Assembly: GCA_947446865.1 (NCBI GenBank)
Contig: CANFHX010000001.1
Location: forward strand, 158,098 to 222,097
Direction of reading: 5' to 3'
Length of the DNA stretch: 64,000 bases
From: Flavobacteriaceae bacterium
Lineage (GTDB): Bacteria > Bacteroidota > Bacteroidia > Flavobacteriales > Flavobacteriaceae
The notes under the pieces are model-generated. The model was not told the DNA's origin. It ran no database searches and saw nothing but the letters and a program-made list of their open reading frames with translations. Below are positions 1 through 8,452 of this stretch, in pieces. Each line of letters begins with the position of its first letter. Position 1 is the first letter of the stretch. Both the position numbers and the translations under genes were made by a program.

Positions 1-1
1 T

Positions 2-1087
2 ACACCGGATTATTTTATTGATTGTGACATAGATATTATTCCTAAGCTTTTGCCTTTTTTTGAGATTGATTGGATTGTTATATTACCTACAACTGGAGCT
101 CGGTTTAAGAAAGAAAATTTTTTGGATCTTGTAAAGCAGTATGGATTAACTATTGAAATTGTTTATTGTCAATATAGGCAACGTGATGCCAGAAGGGTAG
201 CTTTTTATCTTAAATTATATCAGAAAATAAAATCTGTTTCTCCTGATTTAATATATTTAAATTATGGTGCGACTCCATTTTCAGGCGTGTTGACAAGTTT
301 ATTAAATAAAAACAGTACAATTATCACAGCTCATCAGGGAGAAGTTCATAAAGGTTTTCGCTTTCCATTGGTGGCAAACATAATAAGAAATCTATATTAT
401 TGGAAGGTTAAATATGTAAACATGTTCTCACCTTCACAAACTTTATTGTTTAATAAAAATTATCCTAATTCACATGTTTTTATGATATTATTAGGTTTAA
501 AGGATTTTGGAGAGAGTAAAGCAGTAAAAAAGATAGATGCAGTTCAATTTTTATCCTTTGGTATTATTAATTATGGTAAACATATTGATTTGTTAATTGA
601 TGCAGCATGCAATATTTACGAAAAAGGGATAAGAAATTTTAAAATTAAAATAGCAGGTGCTTGTGATAATTGGGATTTTTATCAAAATAAAATAAAATTT
701 CCCGATATTTTTGAGATTGATATTAGATTGATTGATAATAAAGAAATTCCTGATTTGTTTTCTGAATCCCATTATTTTGTTCAACCTTACAGAATAGTGA
801 CTCAAAGTGGTCCTTTAAAAATTGCTTTTAATTATGCAACTCCAGTAATAGTATCGGATTTACTAGGTTTTACAGATGAAGTTAAAGATGGGGTAAACGG
901 ATTTGTTTTTAAAAAAAATGATGTACATGATTTAGAAAATCTATTACTTAAATTGGTAGAAAACCATGACACTATTTATCCTGCTTTAATTGATGGTATG
1001 AAAACATATACAACTGACCACTATTCTATGGAGGTAATTACAAATAGTTATCTTAACATGTTTAATTTCGTAATTCAAAATAAATAA
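2..1087 (+). CDS. Glycosyltransferase family 4-like, 5'-truncated by the window
   Basis: A retaining GT4-type (GT-B fold) sugar transferase, probably adding a sugar to a lipid-linked surface polysaccharide repeat at the inner membrane. The C-terminal half shows the usual GT4 signature: an acceptor segment PYRIVTQSGPLKIA followed by TPVIVSDLLGFTDEV, then GVNGFVF and a helical tail. The ORF-track start at 50 is a TTG. The frame stays open upstream to base 2 (TPDYFIDCD...), so the true start lies outside the window and the gene is partial. The stop is 2 bp before the next ATG, so the two genes are translationally close. Base composition is very AT-rich, like its two right-hand neighbours. The sugar specificity cannot be told. 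Confidence 0.82.
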   Translation, partial: TPDYFIDCDIDIIPKLLPFFEIDWIVILPTTGARFKKENFLDLVKQYGLTIEIVYCQYRQRDARRVAFYLKLYQKIKSVSPDLIYLNYGATPFSGVLTSLLNKNSTIITAHQGEVHKGFRFPLVANIIRNLYYWKVKYVNMFSPSQTLLFNKNYPNSHVFMILLGLKDFGESKAVKKIDAVQFLSFGIINYGKHIDLLIDAACNIYEKGIRNFKIKIAGACDNWDFYQNKIKFPDIFEIDIRLIDNKEIPDLFSESHYFVQPYRIVTQSGPLKIAFNYATPVIVSDLLGFTDEVKDGVNGFVFKKNDVHDLENLLLKLVENHDTIYPALIDGMKTYTTDHYSMEVITNSYLNMFNFVIQNK

Positions 1088-1089
1088 TT

Positions 1090-2067
1090 ATGAAACATTT
1101 ATTTATTGCCCATTCCCATAGTTTATTTTTATCTGTTTTGGGAGTTATCGACTTTCTTAAGTTGAAAGAAGATGAGGTTATAGTTATTTATACTCGTAAT
1201 TATAGTAATAGTTTAATTAAAATACCGTACCAATCAATCGATCTATCTCTGATACATGAAGATTGTAAAACAATTGTTCGAAATCGGACACAAAGAAATA
1301 TAACGATAAAGGAGTTGGATATAATTATAGACCAATTGGTATCTGATAAATATGTTGCCTATGTACCTCACCTAGTATTTCCCATGTTTCAAATTTTAAT
1401 AACTAACACAAAGTGTTCTAGTTTTCATTATGTTCAGGAAACACCGATTGTTTTTAAAAGTGCTTTTTCCGAGGAGAAATCAATTGAGTATTATTTACAT
1501 CGCTTTTATAATAACACCATTTTACATGATAAAAGAATTTGGAAGTCAATTAAATGGACAATACCAGCTTTTCTAAAAAATGCAGCACTAACTGAAACTT
1601 TTGCAATTTCGGAGGAAATTTTTCAATACTTACCGAGAAAAAATAATTTGATTGAATGGCCAAAATTGCATTGTGACTATGAGTTAAATATAGAATACCC
1701 TTGTTTTATTTTTGAATCAATAATTGAAATGACAGCCATTGAGCCAGAAATATATTTTGATGCCATAGATAAATTAATTAAAGATAATGCTATCGAGTTT
1801 AATTATGTAAAGTTTCATCCGAATCAATCTATTGATAATAGAGAAAAAATAAATAAGCTATTTTTAAAAAACAATGTCCAAATGATAGAACTGCCAATGG
1901 ATATACCATTTGAAATTTTTTTATCAAAATTCAAATCACTTAAAGTTTGTGGTTTTGATAGTTCACTTTTGGTTTTAGCAAAACAACTTAATCATGTCGT
2001 AGTGTCAGGCAGAGAAAATTTGTTAACTAGCTTTATATATCGAAGATGGTATTCTCAACATTATTAA
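1090..2067 (+). CDS. Putative glycosyltransferase with HP motif (polysialyltransferase/GT52-like); possibly frameshifted
   Basis: A 325-residue soluble protein starting MKHLFIAHSHS. Near the C-terminus it has YVKFHPNQ and then VCGFDSSLLVLA. That arrangement, an HP motif followed by a Gly/Ser-Ser segment, is typical of bacterial sialyl- and polysialyl-transferase folds (GT38/GT52 type), in which HP contacts the CMP donor. This is a fold-level guess; no CMP-sugar synthesis genes are in the window. It sits between two GT4 genes and starts 2 bp after the first. After the stop at 2065, the +1 frame stays open for another 32 codons in a plausible coding register and ends at 2161, so the C-terminus may have been lost by a single-base indel. 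Confidence 0.6.
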   Translation: MKHLFIAHSHSLFLSVLGVIDFLKLKEDEVIVIYTRNYSNSLIKIPYQSIDLSLIHEDCKTIVRNRTQRNITIKELDIIIDQLVSDKYVAYVPHLVFPMFQILITNTKCSSFHYVQETPIVFKSAFSEEKSIEYYLHRFYNNTILHDKRIWKSIKWTIPAFLKNAALTETFAISEEIFQYLPRKNNLIEWPKLHCDYELNIEYPCFIFESIIEMTAIEPEIYFDAIDKLIKDNAIEFNYVKFHPNQSIDNREKINKLFLKNNVQMIELPMDIPFEIFLSKFKSLKVCGFDSSLLVLAKQLNHVVVSGRENLLTSFIYRRWYSQHY

Positions 2068-2205
2068 TCAAGAATTAGTGTTACATTCAGTTAATGATAG
2101 GTTGAAAAGAGTAGATTTTGAAAAATACAAGACTACTTATTTTTTAGTAATAAATTAAAAAATATAGCTAGATTAAAAAATAAATAATAATTTACATAGT
2201 ACTTA

Positions 2206-3279
2206 ATGAATATTCTTATTTCATCTCCAAGTTTAGACCCAACTAAAAATGTAAGTGGTATTTCAACCGTTACTATATCTATTATTAAATATAATAAAGA
2301 ACATCGATATTATCATTATTTATTAGGCAGACCTGATAAAAAAACAAATAATTTATTATGGGGTATCATGTTAATAAAACAATTTCTTCTATTTCCATTT
2401 TTCATTAAGAAAAATAAAATAAAAATTGCACATCAAAATCTCCCCTTGAACGCTAAAGGGATATTAAGAGAATTTGTAATAAATTGTTGGTGTTGTTTAC
2501 TGAGAATCCCTATAGTTTTACAGATACATGGAGGTTCATTTATAGCAGATGGGACTAGTAATTTTATATATAAAAAATTAGTACAATTCATATTTCAAAA
2601 TTCCAAGCAAGTTATTGTTTTAAGTGAAGTAGAAAAGACACTATTAGAAGAAAAATTTGGGTACATTAAAGCTATAGTTCTTCCAAATTGCATTGACACA
2701 TCTATCTTTAAATCTGATAAAAAAATTCAAAATTATAATAAACTAAATCTTTTGTTCTTAGGAAGAATCGAAAAAAATAAAGGGATTTATGAATTAATTG
2801 AAGCTCTTAAAAAACTTAAGAATGAATTTGATTTTAGTTTTTTATTGTGCGGGACGGGTCCTTTACTAGAACATTGTATTGAAGCTTTTGATAAAATTCT
2901 TGGAAAAAATTTTGAATATAAAGGAGTAGTTTTTGGGGAATCAAAAAATAATATAATCAAAAAATCAGATTTATTTATTCTACCATCATATTTTGAAGGT
3001 ATGCCATTGGCACTTCTTGAAACGATGGCGGCAGGAGTTGTGCCTATTGTAACAAGTGTGGGATCTATGAGAGATATTATTAAACATGGCGTCAATGGGT
3101 TACAGGTAGAAGCCCAAAATTCAAATGATTTGTATGTAAAATTAAAATACATACTCTTAAACCTAAATGAATATCAAAAGTTATCAATTAATGCTCAAAG
3201 TACAATAAAAGAAAACTATGATATAGAAAACTATATAGAAAAATTAAATAAAATATATAAGAGACTTGAAAATGTTTAA
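2206..3279 (+). CDS. Glycosyltransferase family 4
   Basis: GT-B fold sugar transferase of 357 residues. The N-terminus MNILISSPSLDP with VSGIST fits the GT4 acceptor domain. The donor domain begins at about residue 180 with LNLLFLGRIEKNKGIYELIEAL. It carries the canonical E-x7-E motif FEGMPLALLE and the HGVNGL segment. It is likely to add one sugar of the surface polysaccharide repeat. It is very AT-rich, like the two genes to its left, and clearly different from the wecG-type gene to its right. The start ATG is the first in frame, after a 138-bp gap that contains the possible lost 3' end of the previous gene. Confidence 0.88.
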   Translation: MNILISSPSLDPTKNVSGISTVTISIIKYNKEHRYYHYLLGRPDKKTNNLLWGIMLIKQFLLFPFFIKKNKIKIAHQNLPLNAKGILREFVINCWCCLLRIPIVLQIHGGSFIADGTSNFIYKKLVQFIFQNSKQVIVLSEVEKTLLEEKFGYIKAIVLPNCIDTSIFKSDKKIQNYNKLNLLFLGRIEKNKGIYELIEALKKLKNEFDFSFLLCGTGPLLEHCIEAFDKILGKNFEYKGVVFGESKNNIIKKSDLFILPSYFEGMPLALLETMAAGVVPIVTSVGSMRDIIKHGVNGLQVEAQNSNDLYVKLKYILLNLNEYQKLSINAQSTIKENYDIENYIEKLNKIYKRLENV

Positions 3280-3309
3280 TAAATAAGTTATTTCCAAATA
3301 AAATTAATA

Positions 3310-4059
3310 ATGATCAAATTCATTTCTAAAGTATCCCTTTTTAACTACTCCATTTATAATGGCAATTTAATGGATTGCATTACCTCAGAAAAAATACTAA
3401 TCAATACCATCAACCAATATTCGTTTTGTATTGCACAGGAGGATGAGGCTTTCAAAAAGGCATTGCAAGGTTCAGATGTGTTATTACCGGACGGTATGGC
3501 TATTGTATTGGCTACAAGACTTCTAACCCATACCAAAATAAAGAAGATTGCTGGTGCACAATTGCATGATTTTTTGCTTTCCAAATTGAACGAGACAGGA
3601 GGAAGCTGTTTTTATTTGGGGGCTTCCGAGGCTACCCTAGCTAAGATTACCGCAAAGGTAAATCGAGAGTTTTCAAAAGTTAAAGTATATAGTTATTCGC
3701 CACCGTTTAAAGCAGTTTTTACCGAAAATGATAACCAAAACATGCTAGCAGCAGTCAATGCAGTTACTCCAGAGGTATTATTTATCGGTATGACAGCTCC
3801 AAAACAAGAAAAGTGGGCGTTCCAACATAAAGACCTACTACATGTGAAAACCATTTGTTCTATTGGGGCTGTTTTTGATTTTTATGCGGGTACGGTAAAA
3901 CGACCATCCCCTTTTTGGGTTGCACTAGGATTAGAATGGTTTATTCGTTTGCTAAATGAACCCAAACGCATGTGGAAACGATATTTGTATTATGGACCCT
4001 TTTTTATAAGGTACGTAATTTGGGAGAAATTTAGAATTGTTTTTAAAAAGCAAAAGTAA
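3310..4059 (+). CDS. WecG/TagA/CpsF family glycosyltransferase (GT26)
   Basis: A 249-residue GT26 enzyme. The family includes WecG and TagA, which transfer N-acetylmannosaminuronate or N-acetylmannosamine to a lipid-linked amino sugar. Hallmarks visible are DVLLPDGMAIV in the first third, MTAPKQEKW, GAVFDFYAGTVKRPSP, and the C-terminal LEWFIRLLNEPKRMWKRY. Its length matches the family. It follows the GT4 gene by 30 bp and precedes rfbB by 14 bp, so it is probably in the same transcript as the rml genes. Composition becomes noticeably less AT-rich from this gene onward, suggesting it belongs to the conserved part of the locus. Confidence 0.93.
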   Translation: MIKFISKVSLFNYSIYNGNLMDCITSEKILINTINQYSFCIAQEDEAFKKALQGSDVLLPDGMAIVLATRLLTHTKIKKIAGAQLHDFLLSKLNETGGSCFYLGASEATLAKITAKVNREFSKVKVYSYSPPFKAVFTENDNQNMLAAVNAVTPEVLFIGMTAPKQEKWAFQHKDLLHVKTICSIGAVFDFYAGTVKRPSPFWVALGLEWFIRLLNEPKRMWKRYLYYGPFFIRYVIWEKFRIVFKKQK

Positions 4060-4073
4060 TACTTAATTAAAAG

Positions 4074-5123
4074 ATGAAAAAAATCCTTATCACTGGAGGA
4101 GCAGGTTTTATAGGGTCCCATGTGGTTCGACGTTTTGTAAACAACTACCCAAAGTATCGTATCTACAATCTAGACGCATTAACCTATGCAGGAAATTTAG
4201 AGAACATTGCTGATATAGAAGCATCGTCCAATTATACCTTTATTAAAGGCGATATTGTAGATGCGGCTTTTATAGATCAATTATTTGCAGAGCATCAATT
4301 TGATGGGGTGCTGCATCTAGCTGCCGAGTCGCATGTAGATCGTTCCATTACAGACCCGTTGTCCTTTGTCAAAACGAATGTTATTGGAACCGTTAATTTA
4401 TTAAATGCGGCTAAAAATAGTTGGAAAGACAATTACGAAGGCAAACGTTTTTACCACATCAGCACCGATGAAGTATACGGAAGTTTAGGTGCAGAAGGCT
4501 TATTTACCGAAACCACCGCTTACGACCCTAACTCACCTTACTCGGCCTCTAAAGCCAGTTCCGATCATTTTGTTCGTGCCTATGGCGAAACCTATGGTTT
4601 CCCGTATGTATTGACCAACTGTTCTAATAATTACGGGCCGTTTCATTTTCCTGAAAAATTGATTCCTTTATTTATTAATAATATCCTAACCAATAAACCC
4701 TTACCCGTTTATGGAGACGGAAAATACACCCGCGACTGGCTTTTTGTAGAAGACCATGCCGTGGCAATTGATTTAGTTTTTCACCAAGGTAAAAACCACG
4801 AAACCTATAATATTGGTGGTTTTAACGAATGGCAAAATATTGATTTAGTTAAATTATTGTGTACCATTATGGATGAAAAACTGGGCAGAATCTCGGGAAC
4901 TTCAGAGCAATTAATAACTTATGTAAAAGACCGTCCAGGGCACGATTTGCGCTACGCCATCGATGCCAATAAAATTAATAAAGAATTAGGATGGAAACCA
5001 TCGGTTACTTTTGAGCAAGGTCTAGAAAGAACGGTTACTTGGTATCTAGAAAATCCAACTTGGTTGAACAACATTACTTCGGGGGAATATGCCTCCTACT
5101 ATGAAAAACAATATACAAATTAA
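4074..5123 (+). CDS. rfbB: dTDP-glucose 4,6-dehydratase
   Basis: Converts dTDP-glucose to dTDP-4-keto-6-deoxyglucose, the second step towards dTDP-L-rhamnose and other deoxy sugars. The NAD-binding GGAGFIGSH lies at residues 8-16, the catalytic TDE at 131-133, and the SDR YxxxK pair is Y156/K160 in SPYSASK. The 349-residue length is normal. It starts 14 bp after the wecG-type gene and is followed by rfbA after 37 bp. Confidence is high because the dehydratase-specific TDEVYG and NNYGPFHFPEKLIP segments are present. Confidence 0.97.
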   Translation: MKKILITGGAGFIGSHVVRRFVNNYPKYRIYNLDALTYAGNLENIADIEASSNYTFIKGDIVDAAFIDQLFAEHQFDGVLHLAAESHVDRSITDPLSFVKTNVIGTVNLLNAAKNSWKDNYEGKRFYHISTDEVYGSLGAEGLFTETTAYDPNSPYSASKASSDHFVRAYGETYGFPYVLTNCSNNYGPFHFPEKLIPLFINNILTNKPLPVYGDGKYTRDWLFVEDHAVAIDLVFHQGKNHETYNIGGFNEWQNIDLVKLLCTIMDEKLGRISGTSEQLITYVKDRPGHDLRYAIDANKINKELGWKPSVTFEQGLERTVTWYLENPTWLNNITSGEYASYYEKQYTN

Positions 5124-5160
5124 GGCGAAAGTCGAAAAGCTGAATATAAAATAGAATAAT

Positions 5161-6030
5161 ATGAAAGGAATTATACTAGCCGGTGGATCTGGCACCCGCT
5201 TGCATCCCTTAACGCTTGCCATGAGCAAACAAATGATGCCGGTGTACGACAAACCCATGATTTATTATCCGCTATCCATCTTGATGTTGGCAGGTATTAA
5301 TGAAATTTTGATTATTTCTACCCCTACGGACTTACCAAATTTTAAAAAGCTATTGGGGGATGGTGCTCAAATTGGTTGCCGTTTTGAATATGCCGAACAA
5401 GCCATTCCAAATGGTTTAGCACAAGCCTTCGTAATCGGCGAAGAATTTATAGGAAACGATAAAGTAGCATTAGCACTAGGCGATAATATTTTTTATGGTA
5501 GTGGTTTAAGTAAATTGCTACAAGCCAATAACAATCCAGAAGGAGGAGTAGTTTATGCCTATCAAGTGCACGATCCAGAACGTTATGGGGTAGTAGAATT
5601 TGATCCAGATTTCAACGTGCTTTCTATAGAAGAAAAACCAATAGAACCAAAATCAAATTATGCAGTTCCCGGATTGTATTTTTATGATAATACCGTGGTG
5701 GAAATTGCTAAAAGTATCGCACCATCGGCCCGAGGAGAATACGAAATTACCGATGTAAATAAAGAATATTTAAAGCAAGGGAAATTAAAAGTAGGTGTAC
5801 TAGATCGAGGAACTGCTTGGCTAGATACGGGAACTTTCGAATCGTTAATGCAAGCAGGACAATTTGTGCAAGTTATTGAAGACCGCCAAGGTCTAAAAGT
5901 AGGTTGTATTGAAGAAGTAGCCTATAGAATGGGTTACATTACTGCTGAGCAACTTGAGGCTATTGCTAGTCCTTTAGTGAAAAGTGGCTATGGAAAATAC
6001 CTTTTAGAATTACTTCCTAAATCCAATTAA
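5161..6030 (+). CDS. rfbA: Glucose-1-phosphate thymidylyltransferase
   Basis: Forms dTDP-glucose from dTTP and glucose-1-phosphate, the first step of the rml pathway. The nucleotide-binding [11 protein letters not shown] is at residues 8-18. [14 protein letters not shown] and the C-terminal [14 protein letters not shown] typical of RmlA are all present. 289 residues is the usual length. It lies between rfbB and rfbC with short gaps, in an operon order (B-A-C) common in Bacteroidota. Confidence 0.97.
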   Translation: MKGIILAGGSGTRLHPLTLAMSKQMMPVYDKPMIYYPLSILMLAGINEILIISTPTDLPNFKKLLGDGAQIGCRFEYAEQAIPNGLAQAFVIGEEFIGNDKVALALGDNIFYGSGLSKLLQANNNPEGGVVYAYQVHDPERYGVVEFDPDFNVLSIEEKPIEPKSNYAVPGLYFYDNTVVEIAKSIAPSARGEYEITDVNKEYLKQGKLKVGVLDRGTAWLDTGTFESLMQAGQFVQVIEDRQGLKVGCIEEVAYRMGYITAEQLEAIASPLVKSGYGKYLLELLPKSN

Positions 6031-6033
6031 ATT

Positions 6034-6567
6034 ATGAAAATTTCAAAAGGAGCTTTACAAGATGTAATAATTATAGAACCTAGGGTTTTTGAAGACAGCC
6101 GTGGTTTATTTTTTGAATCGTTTAATAGCGAAACTTGGAAACTCCAAGGTCTTCCCTATGAATTTGTACAAGACAACCAATCGTATTCCTCGAAAGGGGT
6201 GTTGCGCGGTTTGCATTTCCAACAAGGAGCACACGCACAAGGCAAATTAGTGCGCGTTATTAGCGGACGAGTATTGGATATAGCAGTAGACATGCGCCCT
6301 GAATCTCCCACTTTTGGAAAATGGGAGTTTTACGATTTGGATGCCAAAACCAATAAAATGGTGTACATCCCAACCGGTTTTGCGCATGGTTTTCTAGCAT
6401 TAGAGGATAGTATATTTTCGTACAAGTGTACCGCTGGTTATAATAAAGAATCGGAAGGCGGCATTATTTGGAACGATCCAAAACTAAACATAGCTTGGCC
6501 AATTGAAGAACCGAATGTTTCTGAAAAAGATTTGATTTTACCCACTTTTGATTCTTATTTCGAATAA
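6034..6567 (+). CDS. rfbC: dTDP-4-dehydrorhamnose 3,5-epimerase
   Basis: A cupin-fold epimerase acting on dTDP-4-keto-6-deoxyglucose at C3 and C5. It has the motifs FEDSRGLFFES, VLRGLHFQ (catalytic His61) and YIPTGFAHGF. The 177-residue length is typical of RmlC. It begins 3 bp after rfbA. The next reading frame is only a remnant of rfbD, so the last enzyme of the rhamnose pathway is not intact in this window. Either rhamnose is completed by an rfbD elsewhere or the locus has lost the pathway. Confidence 0.97.
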   Translation: MKISKGALQDVIIIEPRVFEDSRGLFFESFNSETWKLQGLPYEFVQDNQSYSSKGVLRGLHFQQGAHAQGKLVRVISGRVLDIAVDMRPESPTFGKWEFYDLDAKTNKMVYIPTGFAHGFLALEDSIFSYKCTAGYNKESEGGIIWNDPKLNIAWPIEEPNVSEKDLILPTFDSYFE

Positions 6568-6575
6568 TTAGGAAC

Positions 6576-6647
6576 TTAAAAATTTTAGTTTTTGGAAGAC
6601 ATGGTCAATTGGGTCAATGTCTTAAAAAAGTTGCGGATAGCGAGTAA
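6576..6647 (+). pseudogene. rfbD: Remnant of rfbD (dTDP-4-dehydrorhamnose reductase N-terminus)
   Basis: Eight bases after rfbC the frame reads LKILVFGRHGQLGQCLKKVADSE and then stops. This matches the extreme N-terminus of RmlD-type SDR reductases (ILVTG-x-x-GQLG nucleotide-binding loop), at exactly the place where rfbD follows rfbC. The start codon position reads TTA instead of ATG, a TAA comes after 23 codons, and the rest of the gene is replaced by repeat-derived sequence. I read it as a degraded gene end. The match is short, so a chance similarity cannot be fully excluded, but position and motif agree. Confidence 0.72.
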
Positions 6648-6768
6648 ATAGTAGGACTACTATATTTGGATGAAGTAAAGGATACTATTTTAGATACTAT
6701 TTATCGAATTTATTTTCAAAACACAATCTAATTAACAACAAAAAGTGTCAAGTAATTTTAGGAAGGGT
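6648..6768. other. Short non-coding stretch after the rfbD remnant
   Basis: About 120 bp of AT-rich sequence without a credible gene. A short open stretch exists in one frame but shows no recognisable rfbD or other family motif. It leads straight into the 21-bp periodic array. Confidence 0.5.
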
Positions 6769-7293
6769 CAGGGAAAGACAATAAGTATAGTCCGTAGCTC
6801 AATAAGAACTTACCGAAGCTTAATCGTGATCTCCCGAAATTATTTCTTGTATTACGGAAGGTTTATCTTTACTTAAGGAAGCTTTATAAATACTTGTAGA
6901 AATTCCATCTTGACCTACCGAAGGGTAATCTTTACTTACGGAAGATCCTAAATGGTATACCTAAATGGAATAAGTACTTACGGAAAACGAACAACGTTAT
7001 GCCAAAAGCAAACAGAGAGGTTCTAAAAGCACAAAGCCTTATGTAGAGAACGAACAGCGTTATATCAAAAGCAAATAAAGAGATTCCAAAAGCATAAAGC
7101 CTTATGTAGAGAACGAACAGCGTTATTTCAAAAGCAAATAGAGAGGGTACTAAAGCAGATAGCCTTATGAAGCGAACGAACAGCGTTAGGTCAAAAGCAA
7201 ATAGAGAGGTTACAAAAGCATATAGCCTTATGTAGAGAACGAACAGCGTTAGGTCAAAAGCAAAGAAGCACATGCTAAAGAGAATTAAAGTTG
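6769..7293. repeat. Tandem array with exact 21-bp period, about 25 units; right part is 63-bp higher-order repeats
   Basis: Cutting the sequence every 21 bases from 6769 places a TACCGAAG/TACGGAAG-like core, or its variant TnnnAAAAGC, at the start of nearly every unit. There is no insertion or deletion over about 525 bp. From 6985 on, units group in threes, so GAACGAACAGCGTTA recurs every 63 bp (7048, 7111, 7174, 7237). Units differ by many substitutions while the register is kept. 21 bp is two turns of B-DNA. No gene is read through it on the plus strand. The minus-strand ORF 6932-7297 is a by-product of the 21-bp period (7-residue hydrophobic repeats, GTG start). Confidence 0.88.
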
Positions 7294-7809
7294 TCACTTA
7301 ACTCGCAACAACTCAGAATTACCTTTAGTACCCCCTCTCCTGTCATTGCGACGTTGGATGCAATCTAGGGGTTGGAGGAGAGGACAAATCGAAAGCTTGC
7401 AGTGACAGGTAACCGGCACTGTAGTTTTTCAAAACCCAAAACCCAGAACCCAGAACCTTTTGATGAGATTCTTCCTTCGTCAGAATGACAAGTCGCCGGG
7501 GGTGAAGTGCACAAAACAATAAAATAGTCAGAACTCATTGTATAACGTAAAAAGTGTATTTGAAAACGATACTCACTCCCCTCTCCTTTTTAGAGGGGCT
7601 GGAGGTGAGGTTAACTTAGAACCTCAGAACCTTAGCGCCTTAGTACCTTAAGAAGAGATTCTTCCTTCGTCAGAAGGACAAGTCGCCGGCACTGTAGTTT
7701 TCCAAAACCTAGAACCTAGAACCTAGAACCTAAAACCCAGAACCCAAAACCCAAAACACCATACAAAAAAATAAAATTATTTTTGTAATTTTGAAAAAAG
7801 ATTAAAAAA
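7294..7809. repeat. Mosaic of degenerate interspersed repeats, copy 1
   Basis: No gene is visible here. The stretch contains runs of a 7-bp motif (CCTAGAA/CCCAGAA, e.g. 7434-7459 and 7702-7760), and two copies of a CTTCCTTCGTCAGAA element (7461-7502 and 7651-7690). It also has a CCCCTCTCC...AGAGGGG hairpin at about 7577-7615 and a CCTTAGCGCCTTAG motif. The order of elements from about 7455 to 7760 is repeated at 9085-9385. TAnnTTTG-like boxes lie just before the next gene. Confidence 0.8.
7786..7793 (+). promoter_or_regulatory. Possible Bacteroidota -7 box for the PIN toxin-antitoxin pair
   Basis: TAATTTTG fits TAnnTTTG, and an overlapping TATTTTTG is at 7778-7785. The distance to the ATG at 7810 is short, giving a leader of about 10 nt or less. 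No clear -33 TTG is seen, so support is modest. Confidence 0.35.
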
Positions 7810-8040
7810 ATGAAAACATTAAGTATATCTATATCCGATTTAGAATTTAACAAATTCGGGATTAAAGAGAGTAAACTGAATTTTACTGATTTTGTAGACA
7901 TTGTAAGTAAAGAATTAACCCGCCAAAATTTAAGTAAGTGTATAAAACTTGCTGAAAAATATGGTCTTTCTAAAATGACAATGGATGAAATTACAGACGA
8001 AGTAAAAGCAGTTAGAAAAGATGCAAAGAATCGTAATTGA
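7810..8040 (+). CDS. Antitoxin of a PIN-type toxin-antitoxin pair
   Basis: A 76-residue protein, MKTLSISISDLEF..., with an N-terminal strand and helices resembling small DNA-binding antitoxins. The tail is basic (EVKAVRKDAKNRN). Its identity rests mainly on context: it overlaps the start of a PIN-domain gene by 20 bp, the usual antitoxin-first, translationally coupled layout. The expected role is to bind and neutralise the PIN ribonuclease and to repress the shared promoter. The pair is inserted within the repeat mosaic of the polysaccharide locus. Confidence 0.72.
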   Translation: MKTLSISISDLEFNKFGIKESKLNFTDFVDIVSKELTRQNLSKCIKLAEKYGLSKMTMDEITDEVKAVRKDAKNRN

Positions 8041-8452
8041 TACCAATGTAATTATTTCATCATTAATTCAGAAAAGTTATCCTTATACAATTATAAACGA
8101 ACTTTTTATTGATGACAAAATAGAGATGTGTGTTTCCGAAGAATTAATGGCGGAATACTATGACGTATTAAGAAGAGAAAAGTTTGCTAAATTTCAAGAT
8201 TTTTTTGCAAGAGCAGAAGTTTTACTTGTAGAAATAGAAACTAAAGCAAAAATGTTTAATCCGAAAATCCGATTACAATTAATTTCCGATTTAGACGATA
8301 ACAAGATATTAGAACTTGCAGACGAATGTTTGGCAAATTTTGTAATAACCGGGAACACCACAGATTTTACATTCCCAACTTATAAAGAAACTAAGATTGT
8401 AACCCCAAGAGAATATTGGGAAATTCATAACCTTAGAGCCTTAGAGCCTTAG
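8021..8452 (+). CDS. PIN-domain toxin (putative ribonuclease)
   Basis: A 143-residue PIN protein of the family often called putative toxin-antitoxin system toxin component. RIVIDTNVIISSL at the N-terminus gives the first acidic residue (D7). Further acidic residues are in EELMAEYYDVL and in SDLDDNKILELADE, with VITGNTTDF near the end, matching the four-acid metal site of PIN nucleases. The last residues (NLRALEP) and the stop codon are encoded by the CCTTAGAGCCTTAG repeat, so the native C-terminus was probably replaced when the repeat joined. Confidence 0.87.
   Translation: MQRIVIDTNVIISSLIQKSYPYTIINELFIDDKIEMCVSEELMAEYYDVLRREKFAKFQDFFARAEVLLVEIETKAKMFNPKIRLQLISDLDDNKILELADECLANFVITGNTTDFTFPTYKETKIVTPREYWEIHNLRALEP

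Noticed and set aside
6932-7297. 121-residue minus-strand ORF with repeated SLFAFDITLFVLYIRLYAF segments
   Set aside because: It is a by-product of the 21-bp array (7 codons per unit). It starts at GTG, has no ribosome site or family match, and the period also explains the absence of stops.
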